Origin: Nemertoderma westbladi
Taxonomy: Eukaryota; Xenacoelomorpha; Nemertodermatida; Nemertodermatidae
Assembly: GCA_032718475.1 (NCBI GenBank)
Contig: JAUCBJ010006077.1
Span: 1 to 64,000 of the forward strand
Length of the DNA: 64,000 bases
Direction: 5' to 3'
Position numbers and translations under genes: made by a program. How positions within the stretch are numbered: the first letter of the stretch is position 1; each line of letters starts with the position of its first letter. Under the pieces are notes generated by a model that ran no database searches, was not told where the DNA came from, and worked only from the letters and a program-made list of their open reading frames with translations. This document shows positions 33,412 to 49,409 of this stretch, in pieces.

Positions 33412-34110
33412 TATATCAGTTTGCTATTACTATTATTATAGTTTAACTAGGCCCTATTATTGACTAGTAACTAGTTATAGCTAGCAACGACTTGTTGGTT
33501 AATATATATAATATATATATAATATAATATTCGTTCATAACTATTTACATGGCGTTAGTAAGATGATGTTTTAGAGTTCATATAAAAGAGCATAAAATCG
33601 CCTCTAGTGAATGAGAAGATACAGTAATAGTAAATAACATTTGTCCGCAAAGACATATCTTATCTAGTAATTTAACAGTTTTAACAATTCAACTTTTTCA
33701 TTTTGAGTAAATACTAAGATAAATATTTATTGCATTGGTAATTGGTAAAGAAAGCAAGCTATATGCAACACATCCTTCATAAAGCTCGGAAATAATAACG
33801 TCTTGGCAACAAAAAACTGTAAAATACTACAAAATAATTCTAATTTCAAAAGATTTATACCTAATGCGACATTAAATATACGTTATCCTTTATCTCAACA
33901 GCACACTTACTTTACCTCCTAACATCATTAGTATCATCATTACGAGTTTGCTGAAAATGATTAAATATTACGAAATATATGATGGTAATTATAATATTTA
34001 TGGTACGACATATATGTACACTACTAGCGTCGACTCAGTACTTTGTAAGCTATACCGTATTTACAAAATGATAGCGGCTGATAACCAGATCGCAACTAAA
34101 ATCAACAAAG
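33412..34110. other. Spacer upstream of copine B
   Basis: AT-rich, including an AT dinucleotide-rich patch near 33500-33530. It would hold any copine B promoter. No specific element is recognised. Confidence 0.4.
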
Positions 34111-37100
34111 AAACTAACATTGGGAATGCCTACTAACTGTATGCACGATGTACAACTAACATTGGGAATGCCTACTAACTGTATGTACGATGTACAACGA
34201 ACATTGGGAATGCCTACTAACTGTATGTATTGTACGATGTACAACTAACATTGGGAATGCCTACTAACTGTATGTACGGTGTACAACTAACATTGGGAAT
34301 GCCTACTAACTGTATGTACGATGTACAACGAACATTGGGAATGCCTACTAACTGTATGTACGATGTACAACGAACATAGGGAATGCCTACTAACTGTATG
34401 TACGATGTACAACTAACATTGGGAATGCCTACTAACTGTATGTACGATGTACAACGAACATTGGGAATGCCTACTAACTGTATGTATTGTACGATGTACA
34501 ACTAACATTGGGAATGCCTACTAACTGTATGTACGGTGTACAACTAACATTGGGAATGCCTACTAACTGTATGTACGATGTACAACGAACATTGGGAATG
34601 CCTACTAACTGTATGTACGATGTACAACGAACATTTGGAATGCCTACTAACTGTATGTACGATGTACAACTAACATTGGGAATGCCTACTAACTGTATGT
34701 ACGATGGACAACGAACATTGGGAATGCCTACTAACTGTATGTACGGTGTACAACTAACATTGGGAATGCCTACTAACTGTATGTACGATGTACAACGAAC
34801 ATTGGGAATGCCTACTAACTGTATGTACGATGTACAACGAACATAGGGAATGCCTACTAACTGTATGTACGATGTACAACTAACATTGGGAATGCCTACT
34901 AACTGTATGTACGATGTATAACTAACATTGGGAATGCCTACTAACTGTATGTACGATGTACAACGAACATAGGGAATGCCTACTAACTGTATGTACGATG
35001 TACAACTAACATTGGGAATGCCTACTAACTGTATGTACGATGTACAACGAACATAGGGAATGCCTACTAACTGTATGTACGATGTACAACTAACATTGGG
35101 AATGCCTACTAACTGTATGTACGATGCACAACTAACATTGGAAATGCCTACTAACTGTATGTACGATGTACAACTAACATAGGGAATGCCTACTAACTGT
35201 ATGTATTGTACGATGTACAACTAACATTGGGAATGCCTACTAACTGTATGTACGGTGTACAACTAACATTGGGAATGCCTACTAACTGTATGTACGATGT
35301 ACAACGAACATTGGGAATGCCTACTAACTGTATGTACGATGTACAACGAACATAGGGAATGCCTACTAACTGTATGTACGATGTACAACGAACATTGGGA
35401 ATGCCTACTAACTGTATGTACGATGTACAACGAACATAGGGAATGCCTACTAACTGTATGTACGATGTACAACGAACATAGGGAATGCCTACTAACTGTA
35501 TGTACGATGTACAACTAACATTGGGAATGCCTACTAACTGTATGTACGATGCACAACTAACATTGGAAATGCCTACTAACTGTATGTACGATGTACAACT
35601 AACATAGGGAATGCCTACTAACTGTATGTATTGTACGATGTACAACTAACATTGGGAATGCCTACTAACTGTATGTACGGTGTACAACTAACATTGGGAA
35701 TGCCTACTAACTGTATGTACGATGTACAACGAACATTGGGAATGCCTACTAACTGTATGTACGATGTACAACTAACATAGGGAATGCCTACTAACTGTAT
35801 GTATTGTACGATGTACAACTAACATTGGGAATGCCTACTAACTGTATGTACGGTGTACAACTAACATTGGGAATGCCTACTAACTGTATGTACGATGTAC
35901 AACGAACATTGGGAATGCCTACTAACTGTATGTACGATGTACAACGAACATAGGGAATGCCTACTAACTGTATGTACGATGTACAACGAACATTGGGAAT
36001 GCCTACTAACTGTATGTACGATGTACAACGAACATAGGGAATGCCTACTAACTGTATGTATTGTACGATGTACAACTAACATTGGGAATGCCTACTAACT
36101 GTATGTACGATGTACAACTAACATTGGGAATGCCTACTAACTGTATGTACGATGTACAACGAACATTGGGAATGCCTACTAACTGTATGTACGATGTACA
36201 ACTAACATTGGGAATGCCTACTAACTGTATGTACGATGTACAACGAACATTGGGAATGCCTACTAACTGTATATACGATGTACAACGAACATTGGGAATG
36301 CCTACTAACTGTATGTACGATGTACAACGAACATTGGGAATGCCTACTAACTGTATATACGATGTACAACTAACATTGGGAATGCCTACTAACTGTATGT
36401 ACGATGTACAACTAACATTGGGAATGCCTACTAACTGTATGTACGATGTATAACTAACATTGGGAATGCCTACTAACTGTATGTACGGTGTACAACTAAC
36501 ATTGGGAATGCCTACTAACTGTATGTATTGTACGATGTACAACTAACATTGGGAATGCCTACTAACTGTATGTACGATGTACAACGAACATAGGGAATGC
36601 CTACTAACTGTATGTACGATGTACAACGAACATTGGGAATGCCTACTAACTGTATGTACGATGTACAACGAACATAGGGAATGCCTACTAACTGTATGTA
36701 CGATGTACAACGAACATAGGGAATGCCTACTAACTGTATGTACGATGTACAACGAACATAGAGGGAATGCCTACTAACTGTATGTATTGTACGATGTACA
36801 ACTAACATTGGGAATGCCTACTAACTGTATGTACGATGTACAACTAACATTGGGAATGCCTACTAACTGTATGTACGATGTACAACGAACATAGGGAATG
36901 CCTACTAACTGTATGTATTGTACGATGTACAACTAACATTGGGAATGCCTACTAACTGTATGTACGGTGTAGAACTAACATTGGGAATGCATACTAACTG
37001 TATGTGCGGTGTACAACTAACATTGGGAATGCCTACTAACTGTATGTACGATGTACAACTAACATTGGGAATGCCTACTAACTGTATGTACGATGTACAA

Positions 37101-39864
37101 CGAACATAGGGAATGCCTACTAACTGTATGTATTGTACGATGTACAACTAACATTGGGAATGCCTACTAACTGTATGTACGGTGTACAACTAACATAGGG
37201 AATGCCTACTAACTGTATGTATTGTACGATGTACAACTAACATTGGGAATGCCTACTAACTGTATGTACGGTGTACAACTAACATTGGGAATGCCTACTA
37301 ACTGTATGTACGATGTACAACGAACATTGGGAATGCCTACTAACTGTATGTACGATGTACAACTAACATAGGGAATGCCTACTAACTGTATGTATTGTAC
37401 GATGTACAACTAACATTGGGAATGCCTACTAACTGTATGTACGGTGTACAACTAACATTGGGAATGCCTACTAACTGTATGTACGATGTACAACGAACAT
37501 TGGGAATGCCTACTAACTGTATGTACGATGTACAACGAACATAGGGAATGCCTACTAACTGTATGTACGATGTACAACGAACATTGGGAATGCCTACTAA
37601 CTGTATGTACGATGTACAACGAACATAGGGAATGCCTACTAACTGTATGTATTGTACGATGTACAACTAACATTGGGAATGCCTACTAACTGTATGTACG
37701 ATGTACAACTAACATTGGGAATGCCTACTAACTGTATGTACGATGTACAACGAACATTGGGAATGCCTACTAACTGTATGTACGATGTACAACTAACATT
37801 GGGAATGCCTACTAACTGTATGTACGATGTACAACGAACATTGGGAATGCCTACTAACTGTATATACGATGTACAACGAACATTGGGAATGCCTACTAAC
37901 TGTATGTACGATGTACAACGAACATTGGGAATGCCTACTAACTGTATATACGATGTACAACTAACATTGGGAATGCCTACTAACTGTATGTACGATGTAC
38001 AACTAACATTGGGAATGCCTACTAACTGTATGTACGATGTATAACTAACATTGGGAATGCCTACTAACTGTATGTACGGTGTACAACTAACATTGGGAAT
38101 GCCTACTAACTGTATGTATTGTACGATGTACAACTAACATTGGGAATGCCTACTAACTGTATGTACGATGTACAACGAACATAGGGAATGCCTACTAACT
38201 GTATGTACGATGTACAACGAACATTGGGAATGCCTACTAACTGTATGTACGATGTACAACGAACATAGGGAATGCCTACTAACTGTATGTACGATGTACA
38301 ACGAACATAGGGAATGCCTACTAACTGTATGTACGATGTACAACGAACATAGAGGGAATGCCTACTAACTGTATGTATTGTACGATGTACAACTAACATT
38401 GGGAATGCCTACTAACTGTATGTACGATGTACAACTAACATTGGGAATGCCTACTAACTGTATGTACGATGTACAACGAACATAGGGAATGCCTACTAAC
38501 TGTATGTATTGTACGATGTACAACTAACATTGGGAATGCCTACTAACTGTATGTACGGTGTAGAACTAACATTGGGAATGCATACTAACTGTATGTGCGG
38601 TGTACAACTAACATTGGGAATGCCTACTAACTGTATGTACGATGTACAACTAACATTGGGAATGCCTACTAACTGTATGTACGATGTACAACGAACATAG
38701 GGAATGCCTACTAACTGTATGTATTGTACGATGTACAACTAACATTGGGAATGCCTACTAACTGTATGTACGGTGTACAACTAACATAGGGAATGCCTAC
38801 TAACTGTATGTACGGTGTACAACTAACATTGGGAATGCCTACTAACTGTATGTACGATGTACAACTAACATTGGGAATGCCTACTAACTGTATGTACGAT
38901 GTACAACGAACATTGGGAATGCCTACTAACTGTATGTACGATGTACAACGAACATTGGGAATGCCTACTAACTGTATGTACGATGTACAACGAACATAGG
39001 GAATGCCTACTAACTGTATGTATTGTACGATGTACAACTAACATTGGGAATGCCTACTAACTGTATGTACGGTGTACAACTAACATTGATTGGGAATGCC
39101 TACTAACTGTATGTACGGTGTACAACTAACATTGATGGGGAATGCCTACTAACTACAACGAACATTGGAAATGCCTACTAACTGTATGTACGATGTACAA
39201 CGAACATAGGGAATGCCTACTAACTGTATGTATTGTACGATGTACAACGAGCATTGGGAATGCCTACTAACTGTATGTACGATGTACAACTAACATTGGG
39301 AATGCCTACTAACTGTATGTACGATGTACAACGAACATTGGGAATGCCTACTAACTGTATGTACGATGTACAACTAACATTGGGAATGCCTACTAACTGT
39401 ATGTACGATGTACAACGAACATTGGGAATGCCTACTAACTGTATGTACGGTGTACAACTAACATTGGGAATGCCTACTAACTGTATGTACGATGTACAAC
39501 TAACATTGATGGGGAATGCCTACTAACTGTATGTACGATGTACAACTAACATGGGAATGTCTACTAACTGTATGTACGATGTACAACGAACATTGGGAAT
39601 GCCTACTAACTGTATGTACGATGTACAACGAACATTGGGAATGCCTACTAACTGTATGTACGATGTACAACGAACATTGGGAATGCCTACTAACTGTATG
39701 TACGATGTACAACGAACATTGGGAATTCCATACTAACTGTATGTACGATGTACAACGAACATTGGGAATGCCTACTAACTGTATGTACGATGTACAACGA
39801 ACATAGGGAATGCCTACTAACTGTATGTATTGTACGATGTACAACTAACATTGGGAATGCCTAT
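34111..39864. repeat. 42-bp satellite array, about 135 copies, with a 1591-bp internal duplication
   Basis: The unit joins GAACATTGGGAATGCCTACT and AACTGTATGTACGATGTACAAC. A 47-bp variant with an extra TATTG before TACGATG is interspersed. Frames on both strands stay open because 42 is divisible by three, producing many spurious peptides. The pattern of variants from about 35600 to 37190 repeats from about 37190 to 38780, offset exactly 1591 bp. Confidence 0.95.
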
Positions 39865-42630
39865 TGTAAGTAGGCCTACGACGTACGAACGGTAATAAAT
39901 TGATTTATAGATAAATTATTATGGATAATCGAATAATAATATCATTTTGGAATTCAACTGATTATTCAAGTACGTTAAGTACCGGTACCGGAAAAAAAAC
40001 CTCACCCGGTAGGTGGTATTCAACGTCTAAACATGACCTTTAATACAGTCAGCCAACCTCTATTGGGTCCGAGTGGAGACACTACACTATGTGGTTGAGC
40101 AGTCTTACCCTGTTCAGGTTCACTTCCTTCTTCGGCAGTCCCATCCTGCTCTTATCTTACCGCGTTCGGACAAGCATTGAATGTTGTGTCCAACATATCC
40201 CCCCTTACAATAGGGACACGACGAAGACCCTGTCCGGGACAAGATATTTCAGTGATGGGGAAGACTGGCGCAGTTTATATTGATAAAAACAAACCGAACT
40301 TGTCGTGGGGTGTGTATTGGTATGAGACAGACGCCCTAACCTTCCAACCAACAGGTCGGTCGCACGACCTCGGTACCTAAACTTAGAGATAGTGTGCCTG
40401 TGATCTTCAACGGCCGTATGGTCCTCCGGGTCAATAAGGCAGGCGTTAACTTGTAACGGCAGTATTAAACAACGAAATACCTAGTAAACAATCACATAGG
40501 CGATATGGCCTACTACAGAACAAAATTTAAAAGCCTTAATCAAAATGTTGGGTTTGTTGAATTACAATCAATCATTCCATTTACTGTACGGCGATATTTA
40601 TATAACATCCGCCCCGAAATAAAAAGCTAAATAAAATAATTCGCGAAATTATAGCAATTACGACAGGATTTTAATACTCCTTGATATTGATAATAATATG
40701 AGAATTAGCATTAAGCATATACAGCACAACACGCCTTACATATTTAATATGAAATTACTATGCATTATTAACATTATTATATATTATAAATATCAACATT
40801 AGTTATACCGAACACACAAACCGAGCATAACCGAGCACGTAACCGAGCATACGTGTGAGTTAAATCTAATTAAATAGGCACGTAATAATTAAATAGGAAT
40901 GTAATAATCACAAAACCAATTAGGGCTCTAATTTTTATGCCAAATAATAAAATAAGTGTACAAACTAATGACAAGCCAAAACAAATAATATAAAACTGCC
41001 TAATAGTATGTTTGATAACATCAGAACAAATAGGAGTATAAGTGATATAATAATCAAATTCCATCAAATCAAAACTATGAATTAGAGTCCAGCGAAAAAC
41101 ACGCGGATTTATTTTCCATGAATTGGCCACTTTTTCATTTTTCGAAATTTAATTTGCGTGATTCTTTAATTATTGATCTGGTGATTTTTAATTAAAATTG
41201 GAAATTAGCAGATTGCGATTTTGGAAGGATTAAATACCGCCGATCCAATCGTGTTTCGTCATATCATTAACTGAGAGGTTCTAATGAATACAAACATTCA
41301 TTAGCCTTTATACCAATTACACTTCTCAAGGCATTATTTATTATTATTTATTTTCAGTTAATTATGGAAATTGTCGCAAATGAAGTTACAATATTCTATA
41401 TTTAAATTATAAAATACTGCAAATATTCATGTAAAGTCGCAGGGTCAACATGTGTTTGACCACCGGACTTTAACGCTTGGGGTACAAAAATATACAAAAA
41501 GAACAAAAACTACAAGATAATTCCATCTTCTTTCTCATTATCATTAATCTGGAAATTGATTTATTGATATTAAATAAATATGTAACAACCCGTGTTAGTA
41601 GAAAACAATTCAATTGGCAAAATTGTTGTACGCTTCAACATAGCAAATGTATGATGTGGTGCTGATTTATCCATTACAAAATATGCCAAAATAAGATTTC
41701 GCTGCTACAGTCAGTCATAAATTAAAATACATAATATTATTAAATCAATAAGTGTTTAATTTACTTATAGTTTGTGTTAGATTTAAAAATATAAAAAAAA
41801 AAACGAAAATTACCCACTGTTACAATTACAACGATATAAAAAATACAAATAAAATATTATTATTGAAGTATAAAAAAACATCAATGTATTTACCAGAAAA
41901 CTTACAATAATACGACCCAACTACAAATCAGGGCCATGATAAATACGTTTTATCTAAATAATTAGAGAGTTCGACTATCAGATCATTAGTACAAAAAATT
42001 ACTTGGTAATGTTAAAAGATGTCCACCCCACGTAGATAATGGTAGGTTTCAAAATGGTAGTGAAAATCATCTCAACACACCCGGTGAAAAATAATTGAAA
42101 CCATAATGTTGATGAGACAATGGAAGAACTTAAAGGTTATTTAAACGTTGGCTGTGGGTGTTGGACGATGGATTATTTATTATATCCTATAAAGTAATGA
42201 AGTTGTGTGGCTCAAGCCTCTCCGGCAAAAAGTAAATCGATGAAAAAACAAGTTACACAAAAAATGGACCCCCAATAGACCAGACCAAGAGATTGGGGGG
42301 TGGGGGGGATTCACGCAAGTGTATATCAATATCCCGCCTCCGGTGAATCAACAATGTTACATATGAATTTAGGGAAAGGAGCAGGTTACAGTGGCACGCC
42401 CCCACCCCCCCCCCCCCCCCCCCCCAACCACACGTGATGAGAAAATCAGGTCTATCTATACAATTAAAAAATAAAAAAGCACCAAAGAAAAGTACACTAT
42501 ATGGTTTATGAGTTTAAATAAATAAACTTATCATTCCGTCTGTTACAAACTAAAAGGTAGATACAGATACGTCACTATAAAGATTTTACATATAAAGGCA
42601 CTGGAGTAGATTTAGTTGAAGTTTCTTTGC
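39865..42630. other. AT-rich spacer between satellite arrays
   Basis: No gene is recognised. A 40080-40380 stretch is less AT-rich and has short open frames without a known family. At 42371 a partial copy of the GGGAAAGGAGC module runs into a C-run of 21 (42405-42425). A G-rich run lies at about 42295-42309. Confidence 0.4.
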
Positions 42631-45600
42631 ACAACATTGGAGATACATGAGATTCTATAGAGACAGGTTGGTTAAATACTTACTGTTACTATCACTGAAC
42701 GCACAATATTGGAGATACATGAGATTCTATAGAGACAGGTTGGTTAACACTTACTGTTACTATCACTGAACGCACAACATTGGAGATACATGAGATTCTA
42801 TAGAGACAGGTTGGTTAACACTTACTGTTACTATCACTGAACGCACAACATTGGAGATACATGAGATTCTATAGAGACAGGTTGGTTAAATACTTACTGT
42901 TACTATCACTGAACGCACAACATTGGAGATACATGAGATTCTATAGAGACAGGTTGGTTAACACTTACTGTTACTATCACTGAACGCACAATATTGGAGA
43001 TACATGAGATTCTATAGAGACAGGTTGGTTAACACTTACTGTTACTATCACTGAACGCACAATATTGGAGATACATGAGATTCTATAGAGACAGGTTGGT
43101 TAAATACTTACTGTTACTATCACTGAACGCACAATATTGGAGATACATGAGATTCTATAGAGACAGGTTGGTTAAATACGTACTGTTACTATCACTGAAC
43201 GCACAATATTGGAGATACATGAGATTCTATAGAGACAGGTTGGTTAAATACTTACTGTTACTATCACTGAACGCACAATATTGGAGATACATGAGATTCT
43301 ATAGAGACAGGTTGGTTAACACTTACTGTTACTATCACTGAACGCACAACATTGGAGATACATGAGATTCTATAGAGACAGGTTGGTTAACACTTACTGT
43401 TACTATCACTGATCGCACAATATTGGAGATACATGAGATTCTATAGAGACAGGTTGGTTAAATACTTACTGTTACTATCACTGAACGCACAATATTGGAG
43501 ATACATGAGATTCTATAGAGACAGGTTGGTTAAACTTACTGTTACTATCACTGAACGCACAATATTGGAGATACATGAGATTCTATAGAGACAGGTTGGT
43601 TAACACTTACTGTTACTATCACTGAACGCACAACATTGGAGATACATGAGATTCTATAGAGACAGGTTGGTTAACACTTACTGTTACTATCACTGAACGC
43701 ACAATATTGGAGATACATGAGATTCTATAGAGACAGGTTGGTTAAATACTTACTGTTACTATCACTGAACGCACAATATTGGAGATACATGAGATTCTAT
43801 AGAGACAGGTTGGTTAAATACTTACTGTTACTATCACTGAACGCACAATATTGGAGATACATGAGATTCTATAGAGACAGGTTGGTTAAATACTTACTGT
43901 TACTATCACTGAACGCACAATATTGGAGATACATGAGATTCTATAGAGACAGGTTGGTTAAATACTTACTGTTACTATCACTGAACGCACAACATTGGAG
44001 ATACATGAGATTCTATAGAGACAGGTTGGTTAAATACTTACTGTTACTATCACTGAACGCACAATATTGGAGATACATGAGATTCTATAGAGACAGGTTG
44101 GTTAAATACTTACTGTTACTATCACTGAACGCACAATATTGGAGATACATGAGATTCTATAGAGACAGGTTGGTTAAATACTTACTGTTACTATCACTGA
44201 ACGCACAATATTGGAGATACATGAGATTCTATAGAGACAGGTTGGTTAAATACTTACTGTTACTATCACTGAACGCACAATATTGGAGATACATGAGATT
44301 CTATAGAGACAGGTTGGTTAAATACTTACTGTTACTATCACTGAACGCACAATATTGGAGATACATGAGATTCTATAGAGACAGGTTGGTTAACACTTAC
44401 TGTTACTATCACTGATCGCACAATATTGGAGATACATGAGATTCTATAGAGACAGGTTGGTTAAATACTTACTGTTACTATCACTGAACGCACAACATTG
44501 GAGATACATGAGATTCTATAGAGACAGGTTGGTTAAATACTTACTGTTACTATCACTGATCGCACAACATTGGAGATACATGAGATTCTATAGAGACAGG
44601 TTGGTTAAATACTTACTGTTACTATCACTGAACGCACAATATTGGAGATACATGAGATTCTATAGAGACAGGTTGGTTAACACTTACTGTTACTATCACT
44701 GAACGCACAACATTGGAGATACATGAGATTCTATAGAGACAGGTTGGTTAACACTTACTGTTACTATCACTGAACGCACAACATTGGAGATACATGAGAT
44801 TCTATAGAGACAGGTTGGTTAAATACTTACTGTTACTATCACTGAACGCACAATATTGGAGATACATGAGATTCTATAGAGACAGGTTGGTTAAATACTT
44901 ACTGTTACTATCACTGAACGCACAATATTGGAGATACATGAGATTCTATAGAGACAGGTTGGTTAACACTTACTGTTACTATCACTGAACGCACAACATT
45001 GGAGATACATGAGATTCTATAGAGACAGGTTGGTTAAATACTTACTGTTACTATCACTGAACGCACAATATTGGAGATACATGAGATTCTATAGAGACAG
45101 GTTGGTTAACACTTACTGTTACTATCACTGAACGCACAACATTGGAGATACATGAGATTCTATAGAGACAGGTTGGTTAACACTTACTGTTACTATCACT
45201 GAACGCACAACATTGGAGATACATGAGATTCTATAGAGACAGGTTGGTTAAATACTTACTGTTACTATCACTGAACGCACAATATTGGAGATACATGAGA
45301 TTCTATAGAGACAGGTTGGTTAAATACTTACTGTTACTATCACTGAACGCACAATATTGGAGATACATGAGATTCTATAGAGACAGGTTGGTTAACACTT
45401 ACTGTTACTATCACTGAACGCACAACATTGGAGATACATGAGATTCTATAGAGACAGGTTGGTTAACACTTACTGTTACTATCACTGAACGCACAATATT
45501 GGAGATACATGAGATTCTATAGAGACAGGTTGGTTAAATACTTACTGTTACTATCACTGAACGCACAATATTGGAGATACATGAGATTCTATAGAGACAG

Positions 45601-48600
45601 GTTGGTTAAATACTTACTGTTACTATCACTGAACGCACAACATTGGAGATACATGAGATTCTATAGAGACAGGTTGGTTAAATACTTACTGTTACTATCA
45701 CTGAACGCACAACATTGGAGATACATGAGATTCTATAGAGACAGGTTGGTTAAATACTTACTGTTACTATCACTGAACGCACAATATTGGAGATACATGA
45801 GATTCTATAGAGACAGGTTGGTTAAATACTTACTGTTACTATCACTGAACGCACAATATTGGAGATACATGAGATTCTATAGAGACAGGTTGGTTAACAC
45901 TTACTGTTACTATCACTGAACGCACAATATTGGAGATACATGAGATTCTATAGAGACAGGTTGGTTAAATACTTACTGTTACTATCACTGAACGCACAAC
46001 ATTGGAGATACATGAGATTCTATAGAGACAGGTTGGTTAAATACTTACTGTTACTATCACTGAACGCACAATATTGGAGATACATGAGATTCTATAGAGA
46101 CAGGTTGGTTAAATACTTACTGTTACTATCACTGAACGCACAACATTGGAGATACATGAGATTCTATAGAGACAGGTTGGTTAAATACTTACTGTTACTA
46201 TCACTGAACGCACAACATTGGAGATACATGAGATTCTATAGAGACAGGTTGGTTAAATACTTACTGTTACAATCACTGAACGCACAATATTGGAGATACA
46301 TGAGATTCTATAGAGACAGGTTGGTTAAATACTTACTGTTACTATCACTGAACGCACAATATTGGAGATACATGAGATTCTATAGAGACAGGTTGGTTAA
46401 ATACTTACTGTTACTATCACTGAACGCACAATATTGGAGATACATGAGATTCTATAGAGACAGGTTGGTTAAATACTTACTGTTACAATCACTGAACGCA
46501 CAATATTGGAGATACATGAGATTCTATAGAGACAGGTTGGTTAAATACTTACTGTTACTATCACTGAACGCACAATATTGGAGATACATGAGATTCTATA
46601 GAGACAGGTTGGTTAAATACTTACTGTTACAATCACTGAACGCACAATATTGGAGATACATGAGATTCTATAGAGACAGGTTGGTTAAATACTTACTGTT
46701 ACTATCACTGAACGCACAATATTGGAGATACATGAGATTCTATAGAGACAGGTTGGTTAAATACTTACTGTTACAATCACTGAACGCACAATATTGGAGA
46801 TACATGAGATTCTATAGAGACAGGTTGGTTAAATACTTACTGTTACTATCACTGAACGCACAATATTGGAGATACATGAGATTCTATAGAGACAGGTTGG
46901 TTAAATACTTACTGTTACTATCACTGAACGCACAATATTGGAGATACATGAGATTCTATAGAGACAGGTTGGTTAAATACTTACTGTTACTATCACTGAA
47001 CGCACAATATTGGAGATACATGAGATTCTATAGAGACAGGTTGGTTAAATACTTACTGTTACTATCACTGAACGCACAATATTGGAGATACATGAGATTC
47101 TATAGAGACAGGTTGGTTAAATACTTACTGTTACTATCACTGAACGCACAATATTGGAGATACATGAGATTCTATAGAGACAGGTTGGTTAAATACTTAC
47201 TGTTACTATCACTGAACGCACAACATTGGAGATACATGAGATTCTATAGAGACAGGTTGGTTAACACTTACTGTTACTATCACTGAACGCACAATATTGG
47301 AGATACATGAGATTCTATAGAGACAGGTTGGTTAAATACTTACTGTTACTATCACTGAACGCACAATATTGGAGATACATGAGATTCTATAGAGACAGGT
47401 TGGTTAAATACTTACTGTTACTATCACTGAACGCACAATATTGGAGATACATGAGATTCTATAGAGACAGGTTGGTTAAATACTTACTGTTACTATCACT
47501 GAACGCACAATATTGGAGATACATGAGATTCTATAGAGACAGGTTGGTTAAATACTTACTGTTACTATCACTGAACGCACAATATTGGAGATACATGAGA
47601 TTCTATAGAGACAGGTTGGTTAAATACTTACTGTTACTATCACTGAACGCACAATATTGGAGATACATGAGATTCTATAGAGACAGGTTGGTTAAATACT
47701 TACTGTTACTATCACTGAACGCACAATATTGGAGATACATGAGATTCTATAGAGACAGGTTGGTTAAATACTTACTGTTACTATCACTGAACGCACAATA
47801 TTGGAGATACATGAGATTCTATAGAGACAGGTTGGTTAAATACTTACTGTTACTATCACTGAACGCACAATATTGGAGATACATGAGATTCTATAGAGAC
47901 AGGTTGGTTAAATACTTACTGTTACTATCACTGAACGCACAATATTGGAGATACATGAGATTCTATAGAGACAGGTTGGTTAAATACTTACTGTTACTAT
48001 CACTGAACGCACAATATTGGAGATACATGAGATTCTATAGAGACAGGTTGGTTAAATACTTACTGTTACTATCACTGAACGCACAATATTGGAGATACAT
48101 GAGATTCTATAGAGACAGGTTGGTTAAATACTTACTGTTACAATCACTGAACGCACAATATTGGAGATACATGAGATTCTATAGAGACAGGTTGGTTAAA
48201 TACTTACTGTTACTATCACTGAACGCACAACATTGGAGATACATGAGATTCTATAGAGACAGGTTGGTTAAATACTTACTGTTACAATCACTGAACGCAC
48301 AATATTGGAGATACATGAGATTCTATAGAGACAGGTTGGTTAACACTTACTGTTACTATCACTGAACGCACAATATTGGAGATACATGAGATTCTATAGA
48401 GACAGGTTGGTTAAATACTTACTGTTACTATCACTGAACGCACAATATTGGAGATACATGAGATTCTATAGAGACAGGTTGGTTAAATACTTACTGTTAC
48501 TATCACTGAACGCACAATATTGGAGATACATGAGATTCTATAGAGACAGGTTGGTTAAATACTTACTGTTACTATCACTGAACGCACAATATTGGAGATA

Positions 48601-49296
48601 CATGAGATTCTATAGAGACAGGTTGGTTAAATACTTACTGTTACTATCACTGAACGCACAATATTGGAGATACATGAGATTCTATAGAGACAGGTTGGTT
48701 AAATACTTACTGTTACAATCACTGAACGCACAATATTGGAGATACATGAGATTCTATAGAGACAGGTTGGTTAACACTTACTGTTACTATCACTGATCGC
48801 ACAACATTGGAGATACATGAGATTCTATAGAGACAGGTTGGTTAAATACTTACTGTTACTATCACTGAACGCACAACATTGGAGATACATGAGATTCTAT
48901 AGAGACAGGTTGGTTAAATACTTACTGTTACTATCACTGAACGCACAATATTGGAGATACATGAGATTCTATAGAGACAGGTTGGTTAAATACTTACTGT
49001 TACTATCACTGAACGCACAACATTGGAGATACATGAGATTCTATAGAGACAGGTTGGTTAAATACTTACTGTTACTATCACTGAACGCACAATATTGGAG
49101 ATACATGAGATTCTATAGAGACAGGTTGGTTAAATACTTACTGTTACTATCACTGAAAGCACAATATTGGAGATACATGAGATTCTATAGAGACAGGTTG
49201 GTTAAATACTTACTGTTACTATCACTGAACGCACAATATTGGAGATACATGAAATTCTATAGAGACAGGTTGGTTAAATACTTACTGTTACTATCA
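42631..49296 (+). repeat. 72/71-bp satellite array, about 93 copies
   Basis: The unit contains ATTGGAGATACATGAGATTC, TATAGAGACAGG, TTGGTTAAATACTTACTG and TTACTATCACTGAACGCACA. The 72-bp form keeps a frame open (a 24-residue repeat starting MRFYRDRLVKYLLLL); the 71-bp form, with TTAACACTTAC, shifts frame and brings a stop. The left part mixes both forms. The stretch 45940-49300 is almost entirely 72-bp units and so has open runs up to 448 codons. Variant TTACAATCAC alternates with TTACTATCAC in part of it. I do not regard it as protein coding. Confidence 0.95.
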
Positions 49297-49409
49297 CACA
49301 GACAGACAGTACTACTTGCTGGATCATCTGAAACTGGTAATAAAAGCGGTTAGATTGTTAAAAATATAAAACTTCGGAAGGCGGACTTAGTTAGACTTAG
49401 ATAGTACCG

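Noticed and set aside
34111-39864. CRISPR array
   Set aside because: Repeats are contiguous with no variable spacers, and the genome is eukaryotic. The same applies to the other arrays.
45940-47286. 448-codon open frame as a repeat-protein gene
   Set aside because: It is a product of the 72-bp satellite period; the 71-bp variant ends the frame, and no exon signals or non-repeat coding sequence are present.
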